Shown here piece by piece: positions 50,864-61,243 of a stretch of DNA of 64,000 nt. Source of the DNA: Nematopogon swammerdamellus (lineage: Eukaryota; Arthropoda; Insecta; Lepidoptera; Adelidae); assembly GCA_946902875.1 (NCBI GenBank), contig OX336340.1, positions 4,547,739 through 4,611,738 on the forward strand. Reading direction: 5' to 3'. The notes under the pieces are model-generated. The model had not been told where the DNA came from. It was given only the letters and a program-made list of their open reading frames with translations, and made no database searches. The position numbers and the translations under genes were made by a program. Positions within the stretch are counted from its first letter, which is position 1, and each line of letters begins with the position of its first letter.

Positions 50864-51343
50864 TTTTTTTTTTTTTTTTTATGGAACCTGACACGGTTGG
50901 CTACATCACCTACAACATCCGTGATGTCAGCCCATAACACAGGGTGAACTAGGTGCCATGTCAGTGCTTCCCTTCATTTAATGTCGGCTACACTAAACTG
51001 GACGGAAAACACGAACTATTTACATAGCCGTTTCGACCGACGTTTCGTTCAGTGCGGTGGTACCAACCCGGCCGGGATAAACCCTACCACCAAGTAAGGT
51101 AAGAAGGGAAGGTACCTGCAGTTTAACGTGGAATCCGAACCACGGTCAACCTCCAACGGTCGAGCGGTCACCCATCCAATCACTGACCGCGCTCAGCGTT
51201 GCTTAATAACCGTTGACTAACCAACCGCGCCACTGAGCTACCGAGGCTGACGAATTTTCTTATCCCTTAGTCGACTTTTACGACATGCGACGGGGAGAGA
51301 TGCAGTGGGGCTATTCTTTTTAAGTACCGACCCCACACGGTAC
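50864..51343 (-). mobile_element. composite SINE: GTACCGTG module + SINE1A (second copy)
   Basis: Complement of the arrangement at 40507-40978: the SINE1A head edge at 51251 (CCGAGGCTGAC) is followed by GAATTTTCTTATCCCTTAGT and the module to GGTAC at 51343. The T tract at 50864-50880 is the tail. Head subtype a. The shared junction shows the composite moves as a unit. Confidence 0.92.
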
Positions 51344-51947
51344 AAACTAATCTAAAATTAATATTCAGAAAACCTACAGAAAATAAATTCCTGAAAAGTA
51401 AATAAATTAAAACAGCGTAGAACGTTATAAACTGGAAACTCTCCTTCTTCCTGTGACCGTAAGGAGAGAGGGAACTATTAATAATCTGTGGAGAGGGTTC
51501 CATTGACAGTAGCCAGTATTATAAGTATTCTGACAGTATTCCATGTTAGAATGATGTTAGTATGTATATTTCTGTAACTTTCCTCTATTCATCTCCTCTT
51601 CGCTCCCCGCTCCGCTCTCTCCTCTCTGTCACTCCTATCTTCCTTCTCTCTCGCACACTTTCTTTCAATACGACAAGATATATTCAAGCTCGGCGAAGAA
51701 ATAAAGTCATCACGATTGTGTACAGGTCACGAGTGTAGTGTGAACTCTTGAACCGTTGAAATGGCATGACTCATAAGTTCATAACATGTCAGTTTGCATA
51801 CGATTACCTATGTGTAAATATATCGACGATTATGTTATTTTCTTGTTTGTTATCTAAATTGCTTTATTAAATGTGTTTTAAGGGTTTCCATTTAATATGC
51901 CTAGAAATGACATATAGTGAGTGGTGAATATGTTAAAATTGTTAAAA
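51344..51947. other. no recognisable feature
   Basis: No gene or repeat partner. 51590-51660 is C/T-rich. Confidence 0.4.
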
Positions 51948-52071
51948 TATATATTTTTTATGGTGGTGGTCTCGTGGGCGTTGGCTTCTCTTGCGAGAGG
52001 TCCGAGGTTCGAACCCGGTCGGCGTACGTATAAATTTGTTTTTTCTGAAGAGAAAAAATACGTGCATGCCA

Positions 52072-52266
52072 ACACCGCACTGAATGAAACGTCGCGTCGG
52101 TCCAAACGGCTATGTAAATAGTTTGTGTTTTCCGACCAGTTCAGTGTAGCCGGCACGATCAAAGGGGGAAGCACTGACATGGCACCTAGTTCACCCGGTG
52201 TTATGGGCTGACATCACGGACGTTGTAGGTGATGAAGACAACCGTGTCAGTTTCCATAAAAAAAAA
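52072..52266 (+). mobile_element. SINE1, 5'-truncated, nested in SINE2
   Basis: Starts ACACCGCACTGAATGAAACG and ends TTTCCATA with nine A. Subtype-b markers TTTTCCGACCAGTTCAG and GATCAAAGGGGGAAGC. Confidence 0.88.
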
Positions 52267-52425
52267 CCTGCTGCTTCACCGTTCAGAACCGGGGAACCGG
52301 TGTAAAACTGTAGGTCCCTTCTCGCGCTCCTTACTAGGTGGTAGACTCAAATTGTAGCTGATTGGGTTGGTACAACCGTACTGGATGTAAGATAGACGCA
52401 TAGCAGCCTCGGCTGTGCTCTCCTC

Positions 52426-52686
52426 TTTTTTTAATGGAAACTTACACGGTTGGCTACATCACTTACAAGATCCGTGATGTCAGCCCATAACACCGGGTGA
52501 ACTAGGTGCCATGTCAGTGCTTCCCTTCATTTCATGTCGGCTACACTGAACTGTACGGAAAACACGAACTATTTACATAACCATTTCGACCGACGTTTCG
52601 TTCAGTGCGGTGGTACCAACCCTGCCGGCATAAACCCTACCACCTAGTAAGGTAAGACGGGAAGGGACCTACAGTTAATTGCGCAA
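52426..52686 (-). mobile_element. SINE1, nested in SINE2, 5-bp TSD
   Basis: TCCTC is repeated at 52421-52425 and 52687-52691. T tract, AATGGAAACTTACACGGTTG, body to GGGAAGGGACCTACAGTTAA, then a few non-SINE bases. Subtype-a marker (complement of GACATGAAATGAAGGG). Confidence 0.9.
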
Positions 52687-52812
52687 TCCTCTATCCAGTA
52701 TACCCAACAATCCAAAGGCAAGTATCCGGTATGGAACCTACCTTCTCGGAGGTGATATTGGCTAGTCGGAGCATGCACTCTGGCAACTCTAACCACTCAA
52801 ACCAGATTACAT

Positions 52813-53345
52813 GACCTTCAGAAACATTTTATAGAAACAAACACAATATAACATTTGCATGAGGTTCAAAAGCAAGTTCCATCAATAATTACTCTGGTAA
52901 CAGAAACATTTTACAGAAACAAACACAATATACCTAACATTTACATGAGGTTCAAAAGCAAGTTCCACCAATAATTACCTGGTAACAGAAACAAACACAA
53001 TATAACATTTGCATGAGGTTCAAAAGCAAGTTCCACCAATAATTACCTGGTAACAGAAACAAACACAATATAACATTTACATGATGTTCAAAAGCAAGTT
53101 CCACCAATAATTACCTGGTAACAGAAACAAACACAATATAACATTTGCATGAGGTTCAAAAGCAAGTTCCATCAACAATTACTCTGGTAACAGAAACATT
53201 TACAGAAACAAACACAATAAACCATTTACATGAGGTTCAAAAGCAAGTTCCATCAATAATTACTCTGGTACCAGAAACATTTTACAGAAACAAACACAAT
53301 ATAACGTTTACATGAGATTCAAAAGCAAGTTCAACCAATTACTCT
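52813..53345. repeat. minisatellite, seven units of 68-72 or 81-82 bp
   Basis: Units start AGAAACAAACACAATATAAC near 52833, 52915, 52987, 53055, 53123, 53204 and 53286. The long form has an extra CAGAAACATTTTA before the unit start. Conserved core: CATGAGGTTCAAAAGCAAGT and ACC(A)ATAATTAC. Confidence 0.92.
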
Positions 53346-53385
53346 GCTTACCCCGATTGCCGGGATACAGCGTGTGGTATGTCTG
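53343..53385 (+). mobile_element. SINE4 3' end fragment
   Basis: CTGCTTACCCCGATTGCCGG and GATACAGCGTGTGGTATGTC. Joined seamlessly to the last minisatellite unit at ATTACTCTG. Confidence 0.65.
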
Positions 53386-54559
53386 TATATAATTATGTTA
53401 ACACCAATCCTCTCTTCACTTTACGAATATATTACGCAGTGCCTTAAACGTGTCTCAAAATATCCACTAACACTATACTAGGTTACACTCACTCTATGCA
53501 ATACTTATCTAAGTAGTTGCCGTGCCGGTGTATACGTTATGCTCACTTTCATCTAAGGTCAGAGATCCACTGACATACTGGTGAAGAAGGTCTAATGTGT
53601 AAGCGATCTTGCATGATCGAGTCTGTATCGACCGATACTAGATTTCGATCTAACGCGAACTTTTGGCTCAAAGTAGGGTGTGCTAAGTTTACTTTTTTCG
53701 TGTTTAATTTAATTATTGTTCTCAGACAAAATAATCGTATCTTTAAAAAATAATCATGTATTAGCATAAAAAAAAATATTTCATGTCGGTGTTTTGTACT
53801 TTGCGTTGAAATTACTATCAACATCTATAATATTTTATAATAATATATCGTAATAAAATTATTATATTTAGAAGTAAGAACAACTGAAATTTATTAAAAT
53901 AATGTTAATGCATAAAATCCGAAAAGTTTTTTCATAAGCTTTGAAGTCAACAACCAACAAGTTACAATAAAGCTTACGATTAGATCAAATTTGAGAATTT
54001 TTCGTAAGTAACACAGTTTGAATAATTTTATTTCCATAGATAAAATTTAAAATTTTAATTTATTTATCTAATAAATAATATTTGCATGTTATTTAAATCT
54101 ATGCTTCACTGTCATTCTTTTTCGATTATTCGATTCGAATTCGACATCGTTAATCGTTACTGCATACCCCTCTAGACAACAGAGCGCGGAGAGGTCAGCG
54201 GTCGTCGGTCGCTGTACGTATAGACGCTAGTTCGCCACAGCGCGCTGCACACCTAATTACCTGCGAATACGTAATGAACTCGGCGTGTGACGCAAGCAAA
54301 CACTACTGTTGTGCGGCGCGCAGACGCACCTCTAGCTAGTAGATGGTGGGCGTGGAGTTAAGTTTTTGGAAATTTATCTGCAATGTAATATTTATTGCCT
54401 CTACGACTAGCAGTCTGAATCACATTTTTAAGAATGTGATGAAATCAATTTAATTAGATGACATATTGTGACTTTTGGTCAGGTACCCAATGTAAGTTTA
54501 TGTTTGTACCAATTTCCGGTTTACCTCCGCCTAGAAATCAGTTTGAGCCATACTATTAC
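53386..54559. other. AT-rich with one GC-rich patch
   Basis: A minus frame at 53549-53824 has no recognisable domain. 54170-54360 is GC-rich and could be regulatory. No repeat partner. Confidence 0.35.
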
Positions 54560-54685
54560 AGCATAGACAGAAATTGATACATAGACATAGATAGAATATC
54601 TTAAGTGCTCAATATTAATATATATTTATTATGTAGGTATCGTGCTATATATTTTGACAATAAACTTTTGGATTTGGATTTCAAC
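54560..54685 (+). mobile_element. probable retroposon 3' end
   Basis: ATTTTGACAATAAACTTTTG, a polyadenylation-like signal, followed by GGATTTGGATTT, a short tandem tail. No partner in the window. Could instead be a host transcript end. Confidence 0.35.
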
Positions 54686-54839
54686 TAAATTATGAGTTCA
54701 ACCTACTTCTTATCTCATAATATGTCAATAAAATGTTTTATTACCCAGAAAATCGAGCTTTACTAATATCCTGTCACGTGTTGATAAATAAACTTTAAAT
54801 AAATCAACACTAATTCCAAATCTACAATATAATTCGTAC
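54686..54839. other. AT-rich spacer
   Basis: No feature was seen. Confidence 0.35.
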
Positions 54840-54953
54840 CTTCACGTCGTCGCCATTGTCGTGGATCAAATTATTCGGAACATCCCGCCCGCACTCAAAT
54901 ACCGCCGACTGTTGAAATACCTGACAACCTGTCATCCGGTGCTGATGGCCCAT
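54840..54953 (-). CDS. candidate first coding exon
   Basis: The minus strand reads ATG (54953) GGCCATCAGCACC and stays open for 38 codons (MGHQHRMTGCQVFQQSAVFE to NLIHDNGDDVK), up to the donor AAG|GTACGA at 54840/54839. The frame is also open upstream of the ATG, so the true start could lie further out. The opposite strand is open too, which weakens the case. I do not recognise the protein. Confidence 0.3.
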
Positions 54954-55645
54954 TGTGAGGCGCTGTGCCGTTGTACGGATCGAAACGGGGGCAGGGCGTA
55001 GTTGGTTTCGTGTTTGCGCTCTTTTGTTTATTTTACTAGAACGAGAAAAAATATGTGTCTGATGAATAAAACTTTGCGCCCTCTCAAGTTTAATGTAAAC
55101 ATTAAACTTACATTATCATTATATGTATATCATATAAAAAAATGTTATTTGACGACGTCCAATAAGTCGAAATATCATGAAAAATATGTGTTTTTTTATT
55201 TCCAATATACGAAATATATATTATAAAAAAAAAAACTAAAACCAAATATTGGTTTAAAAAAGTATTTAATTCTTAAATTATTTAATCATATTCCTGCAAT
55301 TTGCCTATGTCGCATGACCACAGAATATCTAATCGGAAGTGTTCATTCCGTCGTAGATTCACGCAATAATTTTGAAAAAAGAACACGAACACATTTATCT
55401 CCCAGTTGCACGCAAAGACGATCTATTATTTGCATCTATTATTCCACTTACCGAAAGGCTTATTATTACAAGCGAATCCGTGTACATTTTAAGGCTTTGA
55501 AGCCTTGAAGCCGAGTTCGACGGAGGATCCCACGAGAAGACTCCGCTCGAGGTCGTGTCGTGCTGCGGACATCAAGAACCTTTTATCTGTATGCATCTTG
55601 TTGATAGGAGCTGACGTATGTTCGGGGTACGTCATAAGGTCAAAA
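54954..55645. other. no recognisable feature
   Basis: AT-rich, with a GC-richer patch at 55500-55600 inside a 90-codon frame that has no domain. Confidence 0.35.
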
Positions 55646-56009
55646 ATAGCTTTTGCCCGAGGCCTCGCTCACGTGAAATTCGTATTTATAAAAAAGAAAA
55701 TAAGTAAGCCCGCTGCGGTATCTTTATTTCGGCTCGAGGATCAATTCGGTTTTTATAAGTTCCACTTATTAGCGTAAACGGAACTGAAGACTATCCTGTG
55801 TCACGTATAGTTGAATGTGCTTGTACTAAGTTTCATCGAATTAGGATGATCGGTTTAAGAGTTATTGAGAAACATACATAGATACATACAGAAAATATTT
55901 CTAAAAATTTTATATTAAATTTTAGTATCATACATACAGTCTACAAACACACATAAAACAAAGTAACATACTCCATGACCATCCCTTATAGATTTATTAT
56001 TAGTATTGA
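55646..56009 (-). mobile_element. H1 Helitron, near full-length, MITE-free
   Basis: Minus-strand start TCAATACTAATAATAAATC, end AAAAGCTAT where CTAG has mutated. The MITE target region is diverged (CCACTTATTAGCGTAAACGG) but uninterrupted. Confidence 0.8.
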
Positions 56010-56061
56010 TAAGTAAGGTTTGACAATTAGTAATACGTAAAACTTTAAGAATATCTAAAAT

Positions 56062-56490
56062 ATTTTTTATGGAAACTTACACGGTTAGCTACATTACCTA
56101 CTACATCCGTGATGTCAGCCCGTAACACCTTAGGGAACTAGGTGACATATCAGTGCTTCCCTTCGGTCGCACCGGCTACACTGAACTAGACGAAAAGCAC
56201 GAACTATTTACATACCCGTTTCAACCGTCCTTTCGTTCAATGCGGTAGTAACAACCCGAGCGGGTAACACCTTACCACCTAGTAAGGTAACAAGGGAAAG
56301 GACATACATACATACATACATATCACACACGCTGAATCCCGACAATCGGGGTAAGCAGAGCAATCGGTGTTGTGCTGCAAGAACTCTGGCAAATTACATC
56401 ACAACACCGACCACCACGTTACGGAAAGGACCTATACAGTTTTACGTGGAATCGGAACCACGATCAGCCTACAACAGTGGAGCTGTCACC
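56062..56490 (-). mobile_element. old SINE1A with a SINE4 insert
   Basis: TTTTTTATGGAAACTTACAC at the left, diverged body, then the SINE4 fragment, then GGACCTATACAGTTTTACGT and a decayed head (CGATCAGCCTACAACAGTGG). Confidence 0.85.
56304..56422 (-). mobile_element. SINE4, 5'-truncated, 9-bp TSD
   Basis: GGAAAGGAC is repeated at 56295-56303 and 56423-56431. (ATAC)n tail at the left, ATCACACACGCTGAATCCCG, ends CGACCACCACGTTAC. 119 bp long. Confidence 0.93.
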
Positions 56491-56959
56491 ATAAAAAAAA
56501 TATAGAACACAAAAAAAAAAAAATTATAAACTAAACACAAAATTAAAACTTAATTTTTTTTAAAATAAAAAAACGTTTATTGCCTAAAAATGTAAATATA
56601 GGGTCGTAAAGCAAATTACTACGATATCTACTACAATTCCTACCAACTACGTACTTGAGTTTTAACGGCCGAATCCATAACTTCAGTGTATTTCAAATAA
56701 GTTATTACTTGGGTACTTACTCATTTTGTAAAATAGTGGACCTATTCAACAATGTAAGAACAAAGTAGAAAACAGATGTAATTGACACCTCATAGGCTAG
56801 TCTTAGGCTAGGCTAGTAATCCACGAAAACTCAATTACAATGCAGATCGGTGCGCGCGCATCACGAGCGAACGAGCGATCGCGTCCACACATTACCAGAA
56901 CTTACAGCGTCGTTAGCAACCTTTCTTTACAATAACAAAATTTCCCTTCCCCCTTACTA
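56491..56959. other. no recognisable feature
   Basis: A-rich to 56580, then unassigned. 56850-56890 is briefly GC-rich. Confidence 0.4.
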
Positions 56960-57083
56960 GGTGGTCAGTTAGTCAGCGTGTATGCATTCATCTCCAATTT
57001 TCCTCCAATGCTCCCGGCCTTCAGCGGTACGGAACCACTGATTTCCGCAGACGTACTTGATGTCCTCGTCCCACCTGGCGGGT
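56960..57083 (-). pseudogene. RTE LINE C-terminal fragment
   Basis: Complement encodes PPARWDEDIKYVCGNQWF, PLKAGSIGGKLEMNAYTR-like remnants and the GTCAGTTAGTCAGC tail. Cut on the right by SINE4 sequence. Confidence 0.75.
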
Positions 57084-57215
57084 GGTGTGCATGTAAGGAC
57101 TCTGTTAAATTACAGCACAACACCGTTCACCACGTTTCGCAAAGTATTCAGGACATAAGATAAAGTATCAGGCAGCAAGTAAGGAACGAAGACCCACCTG
57201 CTGCTTGACTAAGTA
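57084..57215 (-). mobile_element. SINE4 fragment
   Basis: GTAAGGACTCTGTTAAATTA, CAGCACAACACCGTTCACCA and GAACGAAGACCCACCTGCTG: complement of the SINE4 body. Head and tail are missing. Confidence 0.75.
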
Positions 57216-57222
57216 ATATGAA

Positions 57223-57933
57223 AAAACCGGCCAAGTGCGAGTCGAACTCGCGCACCAAGGGTTCCGTATCGCCATGTCATGTTTAGCGCCACTCACGCCA
57301 TCTATGGCGTGTTTATGAAATGCTTCATATTAGTTCAAATTCATGAATTGGTAGAATTAGATACTGAATTAAAACTAGCGGCGCGCAAAAGGCGCGCAAT
57401 AAGTGGAGCGCGCGCTCCACTTGGGAGCCATAGGTCGTCGGCGAAAACTGGAGCGCGCGCTCCACTTGGGACTAGAAGGGTTAGTTAAAATGCTTCATAA
57501 TCTTAATCGGGCAGACGGACGGACAGACAGACAGACAGACTTAATTCCAAAAGTAATGTTTTTAATATTGAAAATCCGAAGTTTAATATTGAAGTTCCGT
57601 ATTCGTCGTACGGGACCCTATTACTAAGTCTACGTCGTCTGTCTGTCCGTCTGTCCGAGGGCTTTATCTCTTGAACCGTATTAGGCAGCCCGTTGAAATG
57701 TTCACAGAATATGTGTTATTGTGGCCGATACAACAACAAATAATAAAAATAAGAAAAAGAAAAAAAATTCACGGGGTCCCCATACAAGAAACTAAAAAGT
57801 ATATGCGCGCCATCCACCGAAAAGTGTATGAAGCATTTTAACTAATACATAGATGGCGTGAGTGACGCGACCATGACATGGCGATACGAAACCCTCGGTG
57901 CGTGAGTTCGACTCGCATTTGGCCGGTTTTTTT
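57223..57933. repeat. two inverted GGGTTCCG repeats forming a foldback
   Basis: Left end AAAACCGGCCAAGTGCGAGT, right end ACTCGCATTTGGCCGGTTTT. About 65 bp at each edge are inverted copies through CCATGTCATG/CATGACATGG. The right copy is nearly complete; the left copy is short. Between them are two (GGAGCGCGCGCTCC) palindromes at 57405-57418 and 57450-57463, separated by 45 bases. Confidence 0.8.
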
Positions 57934-58649
57934 TAAAGCATATTTATAAATATTTGTAATATTTCGAAACATAAATCATCCTCTAATATTCTTCCGTTGA
58001 GAAATAGTAAAAAAGTTATTTAAAAAAATGAACTTTATTAAAACTAATTCCTATAACGATACACTAGCGAACGAATAAAGGAAATTGAATTATGCATTAA
58101 AGCAACATCATACTCTACATTGGCTATATCGTAGAAAAATGTGTTCTGCTTTTCAGGAAACTACAATTTAATAGTAAGTACGTAGGATTACGAACACGTA
58201 TGAAAGTTCTTGACCGCAATTTAAATTGGTCGTGGTTTTGTTGAATAAGAATAAAATTTACTTTTCCTCGTTTGTGTATCGTAATATTTTGTTGACCGAC
58301 AACATTGGCTTACGCGGTTTTTTAATTTCATTGTTGGTTCAGTTAGGACTTCGTTGTTGGTCAGTTATCGTTACGTGACGTGACTGATATGGCACTCTTG
58401 TGCTTTTACTCGCCTACCTATAGTCTAGTGGCTTCGTTTTTGTGTGATGTGCGTAATAATAGGACTTACCACGCAATCACTTACCAAAAACTATTTGCTT
58501 AGAGTTTTTTTAGTACAGAAGTGCCTATTAAAAATTATGCAAAATCTGTAACTGAAAATTTTGAATTACAAATACTAAATCTGTGTACAAATGAATTAAG
58601 TGAAAAAGTACTCGATTAATATGTATTTATTGCATAATTTCATCCATAG
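57934..58649. other. AT-rich, no recognisable feature
   Basis: No gene or repeat partner was seen. Confidence 0.45.
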
Positions 58650-58765
58650 GTAGTTAACCTACGCTTGGGCATGTCGAAAATTCCGCCAGTACTAAATTCA
58701 ATGCGAAGAAGAACTGACAAGCAAACTTCGCAAGTCACAATGTTTTGTTAGTGCCTTATAAGTAT
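58650..58765 (-). mobile_element. LINE 3' end fragment
   Basis: Complement of 13440-13605: AAATTCCGCCAGTACTAAAT, CAATGCGAAGAAGAACTGAC and AAGCAAACTTCGCAAGTCAC. Confidence 0.6.
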
Positions 58766-59639
58766 GATAGTAACTTACAGCTCACAAGTGCATTAATATT
58801 TACAGCATGAACATGAATACTTATGAATCTGACCGCTCTGCCTATTTATACTACCTACATATATAATATAATTCAAACTTACTATTAATTAAACATAATT
58901 TTAAATTTTAAAAAAAGTTTCCAAAATGTAAATTCCGGGAAAAAAGGAACCGCCTACGTCTCTACTGCACGGATAATTTGACATAAGTATTTTTCAGTTA
59001 CGTGCTTATGCACAAAATTTTTGTTTATCTTAAATTGATCAGGTTCAGAATTACCAATATATAAGAGGTACACTATATTTTCAAAGTCCATTTTTGTGTA
59101 AATTCGTACACTTGCATAAATACTCGATACCTCCTCTAAATTCTAGAATGTTTGATTCGACGGCTAAAGCCGTAGACAGAAAAAATAGTTCATTAATATT
59201 CATAATATTATTCATATATCATAAATAATATTCATTAAAAATAGTTCAGTTAATATTTTTTATGATCGAAGGCTAAAGCAGAGCTAAAGTTCACACAAAT
59301 CTCTTTAATCAATCGATCCATCCTCCGATTGTGTAAGGTCTGCAAAAATGGCTCCGCGTCACCTCCGAGCCGCTATCTTGTAGGGTCATCGGGCTTCAGT
59401 CTGCGGCAGGCAGAAGATTCCTCTCCACCGCGACATAACGACAAAGGTCGCGCGCCCACGGCGACCGTACTCACGTAAGCATGGCAGGACTACTTAAATA
59501 TTTTCTTATTATTGTAATTTTTTTTTGTGAAATTTTTTTTTTGAGATCACTATTTCCATGTTTGTTTTTTTTCTGAAATGTTAAAAATATGTAGCACGTC
59601 GAAAAGTATGCATACTCTTCCACTCGTAAAAAAAATTCC
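58766..59639. other. mostly unassigned; possible non-coding exon
   Basis: 59396-59475 is GC-rich, starts near TTCAGTCTGCGG (initiator-like) and ends ACTCAC|GTAAGC, a possible donor on the plus strand. No start codon with a useful frame follows. The rest is AT-rich. Confidence 0.25.
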
Positions 59640-59928
59640 TAAGAAGTTTAGGAGAGATATTTGAAACAAAGCGTTACCTAGGCTATGCAACAAGAGCAGC
59701 CTTCATGGAGCGACTGGCAAAATGCAACAATGCCATAATTGAAAATGTATATAGGCGAATATACTATACCGATTTTATAATATTTTAGTTGATTTTAGTT
59801 TATTTAATTTAGTTTCAGCTATGTTTAATTTTAATTTAATTATAATTTTAATCATATTTAATTATAATTTAATTAACTATAGGTAAAATGTATTACCTGA
59901 AATAAAGTTTTATTATTATTATTATTAT
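59640..59928 (+). mobile_element. retroposon 3' end, (TTA)n tail
   Basis: 59655-59755 is open (KRYLGYATRAAFMERLAKCN) and leads into a T/A-rich UTR with TTTAGTTGATTTTAGTTTAT, the hairpin AGGTAAAATGTATTACCT, AATAAAG and (TTA)n. It resembles the UTR style of 3896-4260 but the protein is not recognised. Confidence 0.45.
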
Positions 59929-60094
59929 GCAATCGCTTCTAAAAACGATGTGAACTACTTAGTGATAACATAGTAAAAAATTTCATATTACAAAATTAAA
60001 TAATACACATAAAAATGTCATTTGAGGTACAAAAGCACGTCTTGATAGTGTGAGACGGCCTCGCGGATCGAAGTTTCCGCATCAAAAAAAAAAA
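59929..60094. other. no recognisable feature
   Basis: Short unassigned stretch. Confidence 0.3.
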
Positions 60095-60290
60095 GGTTGA
60101 AAAACAAGTTTCTTGTATGGGAGACCCTCTTAATTTTTTACTTTTTCCATGTTTTATTATTTGTTGTTATATCCGCCAAAATAACACATATTCTGTGAAA
60201 AATTCAACCGGTTAGGTATTACGGTTCCAAAATACAGCCATCGGACAGACGTGGTAGGCCTCCGTACGGGGTACGTAAACCTAAAAATAA
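60095..60290 (-). repeat. GGGTTCCG repeat fragment
   Basis: TTTCTTGTATGGGAGACC, TTATTTGTTGTTATATCCGC, CATATTCTGTGAAAAATTCA and CGGACAGACGTGGTAGGC. Confidence 0.75.
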
Positions 60291-60337
60291 TTCTGTATAA
60301 GTATGTATTTCAAATAGCAATTTACCACATAATGGTT

Positions 60338-60446
60338 CTTTAAATTCATGTTCATTATGGTTCTGCCAGCCTGACGATCTTTTGTTCACCATAGACATGT
60401 TTGCGCTATAATACAATAGTATTAGTGCAGTGACATTTGCCGCCAT
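60338..60446 (-). CDS. weak candidate first exon
   Basis: Minus-strand ATG at 60446 (GGGGAAATGGCGGC) opens MAANVTALILLYYSANMSMV, a plausible signal peptide, and continues about 16 codons to TATGTG|GTAAAT, a possible donor. Upstream 60450-60600 is GC-rich, like a 5' UTR. The frame otherwise continues into the GGGTTCCG repeat. Chance is a real alternative. Confidence 0.25.
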
Positions 60447-61243
60447 TTCCCCGCGAGCGAGTAGGAAGTGCGCGCGCAGACGATTCTCTCACGTGACTCG
60501 CGGTGACATCTGAATCGTAGCGCTCGCACGAGGAATGCACAGTTTAAAGTTCAGACGCTTGCTTGGCCTCGCGAGGGTTCGTTTGGTGAATTCACCGGTG
60601 ACTTAGAAAATTAGTTCCGGGGAGAAATCTGTGGAAATTTTAAATGTCTTTATGAATTAAATTTCATATTTAATTTTAACATTACTCTTACTCTAATGTA
60701 GGTATAGGTAAAAGGATACCTCAGAATATTAGGGACTTACAATGTGACAAGAGATTCCGGCTCCAGGTAAAAAAACCCATTTGCTAAATAAAACTGTTTA
60801 CAAAATATATGAATTTAACCATATTCGGCTTACGTAAACAAATTATGTAAGTACAACATAAATGTATCAACATAATTCTTTTTATGTAAAACCGACTAGG
60901 TAGTACAAGACGTGGTAATAATAGGGAATTCAATTTCAATTGTAATATCTGTTATTGTTACTCAACAAATAAATACTAAATACTTGATTAAAATTTTTAT
61001 CGGGTAGAAAAATTCTGCTGGGAGGAATTCTTTTACTTTAGATGTGCTTGCTAGGGTTCCGTAGCAAGCGATGCTAGAGGCCCTTATAAAATCGGACAGG
61101 TGTCCGTCTGTCCGTCGGTATTTTATGGTCGTGGTTTATGGACACGGTCCTCTGAGTGGTGGGAGGTATTTTATTGTCCTTATAATGTATTGTTTCCTTG
61201 CCACAAAAACTCTCTGCTTCACGTCAAAACATCAGAATTAAAT
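60447..61243. other. GC-rich patch then AT-rich spacer
   Basis: 60450-60600 GC-rich (possible 5' UTR or promoter of the minus-strand candidate). 60600-61030 AT-rich. 61050-61110 has GGGTTCCGTAGCAAGCGATG and (TGTCCG)n, a diverged repeat scrap. Confidence 0.35.

Larger units (their letters stand above)
51948..52812 (+). mobile_element. SINE2 carrying two nested SINE1 insertions
   Basis: tRNA-like head (TGGTCTCGTGGGCGTTGG, GAGGTTCGAACCCGGTCGG) from 51960. The sequence is interrupted after GTGCATGCC, resumes CCTGCTGCTTCACCGTTCAG, is interrupted again after GCTCTCCTC, and resumes CTATCCAGTATACCCAACAA to the tail (ACCAGATTACATG). Without the inserts it is a full SINE2 of about 410 bp. Confidence 0.88.

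Noticed and set aside
59340..59400. Start codon with MAPRHLRAAIL
   Set aside because: Stops after 11 codons at TAG and no donor lies in the frame.
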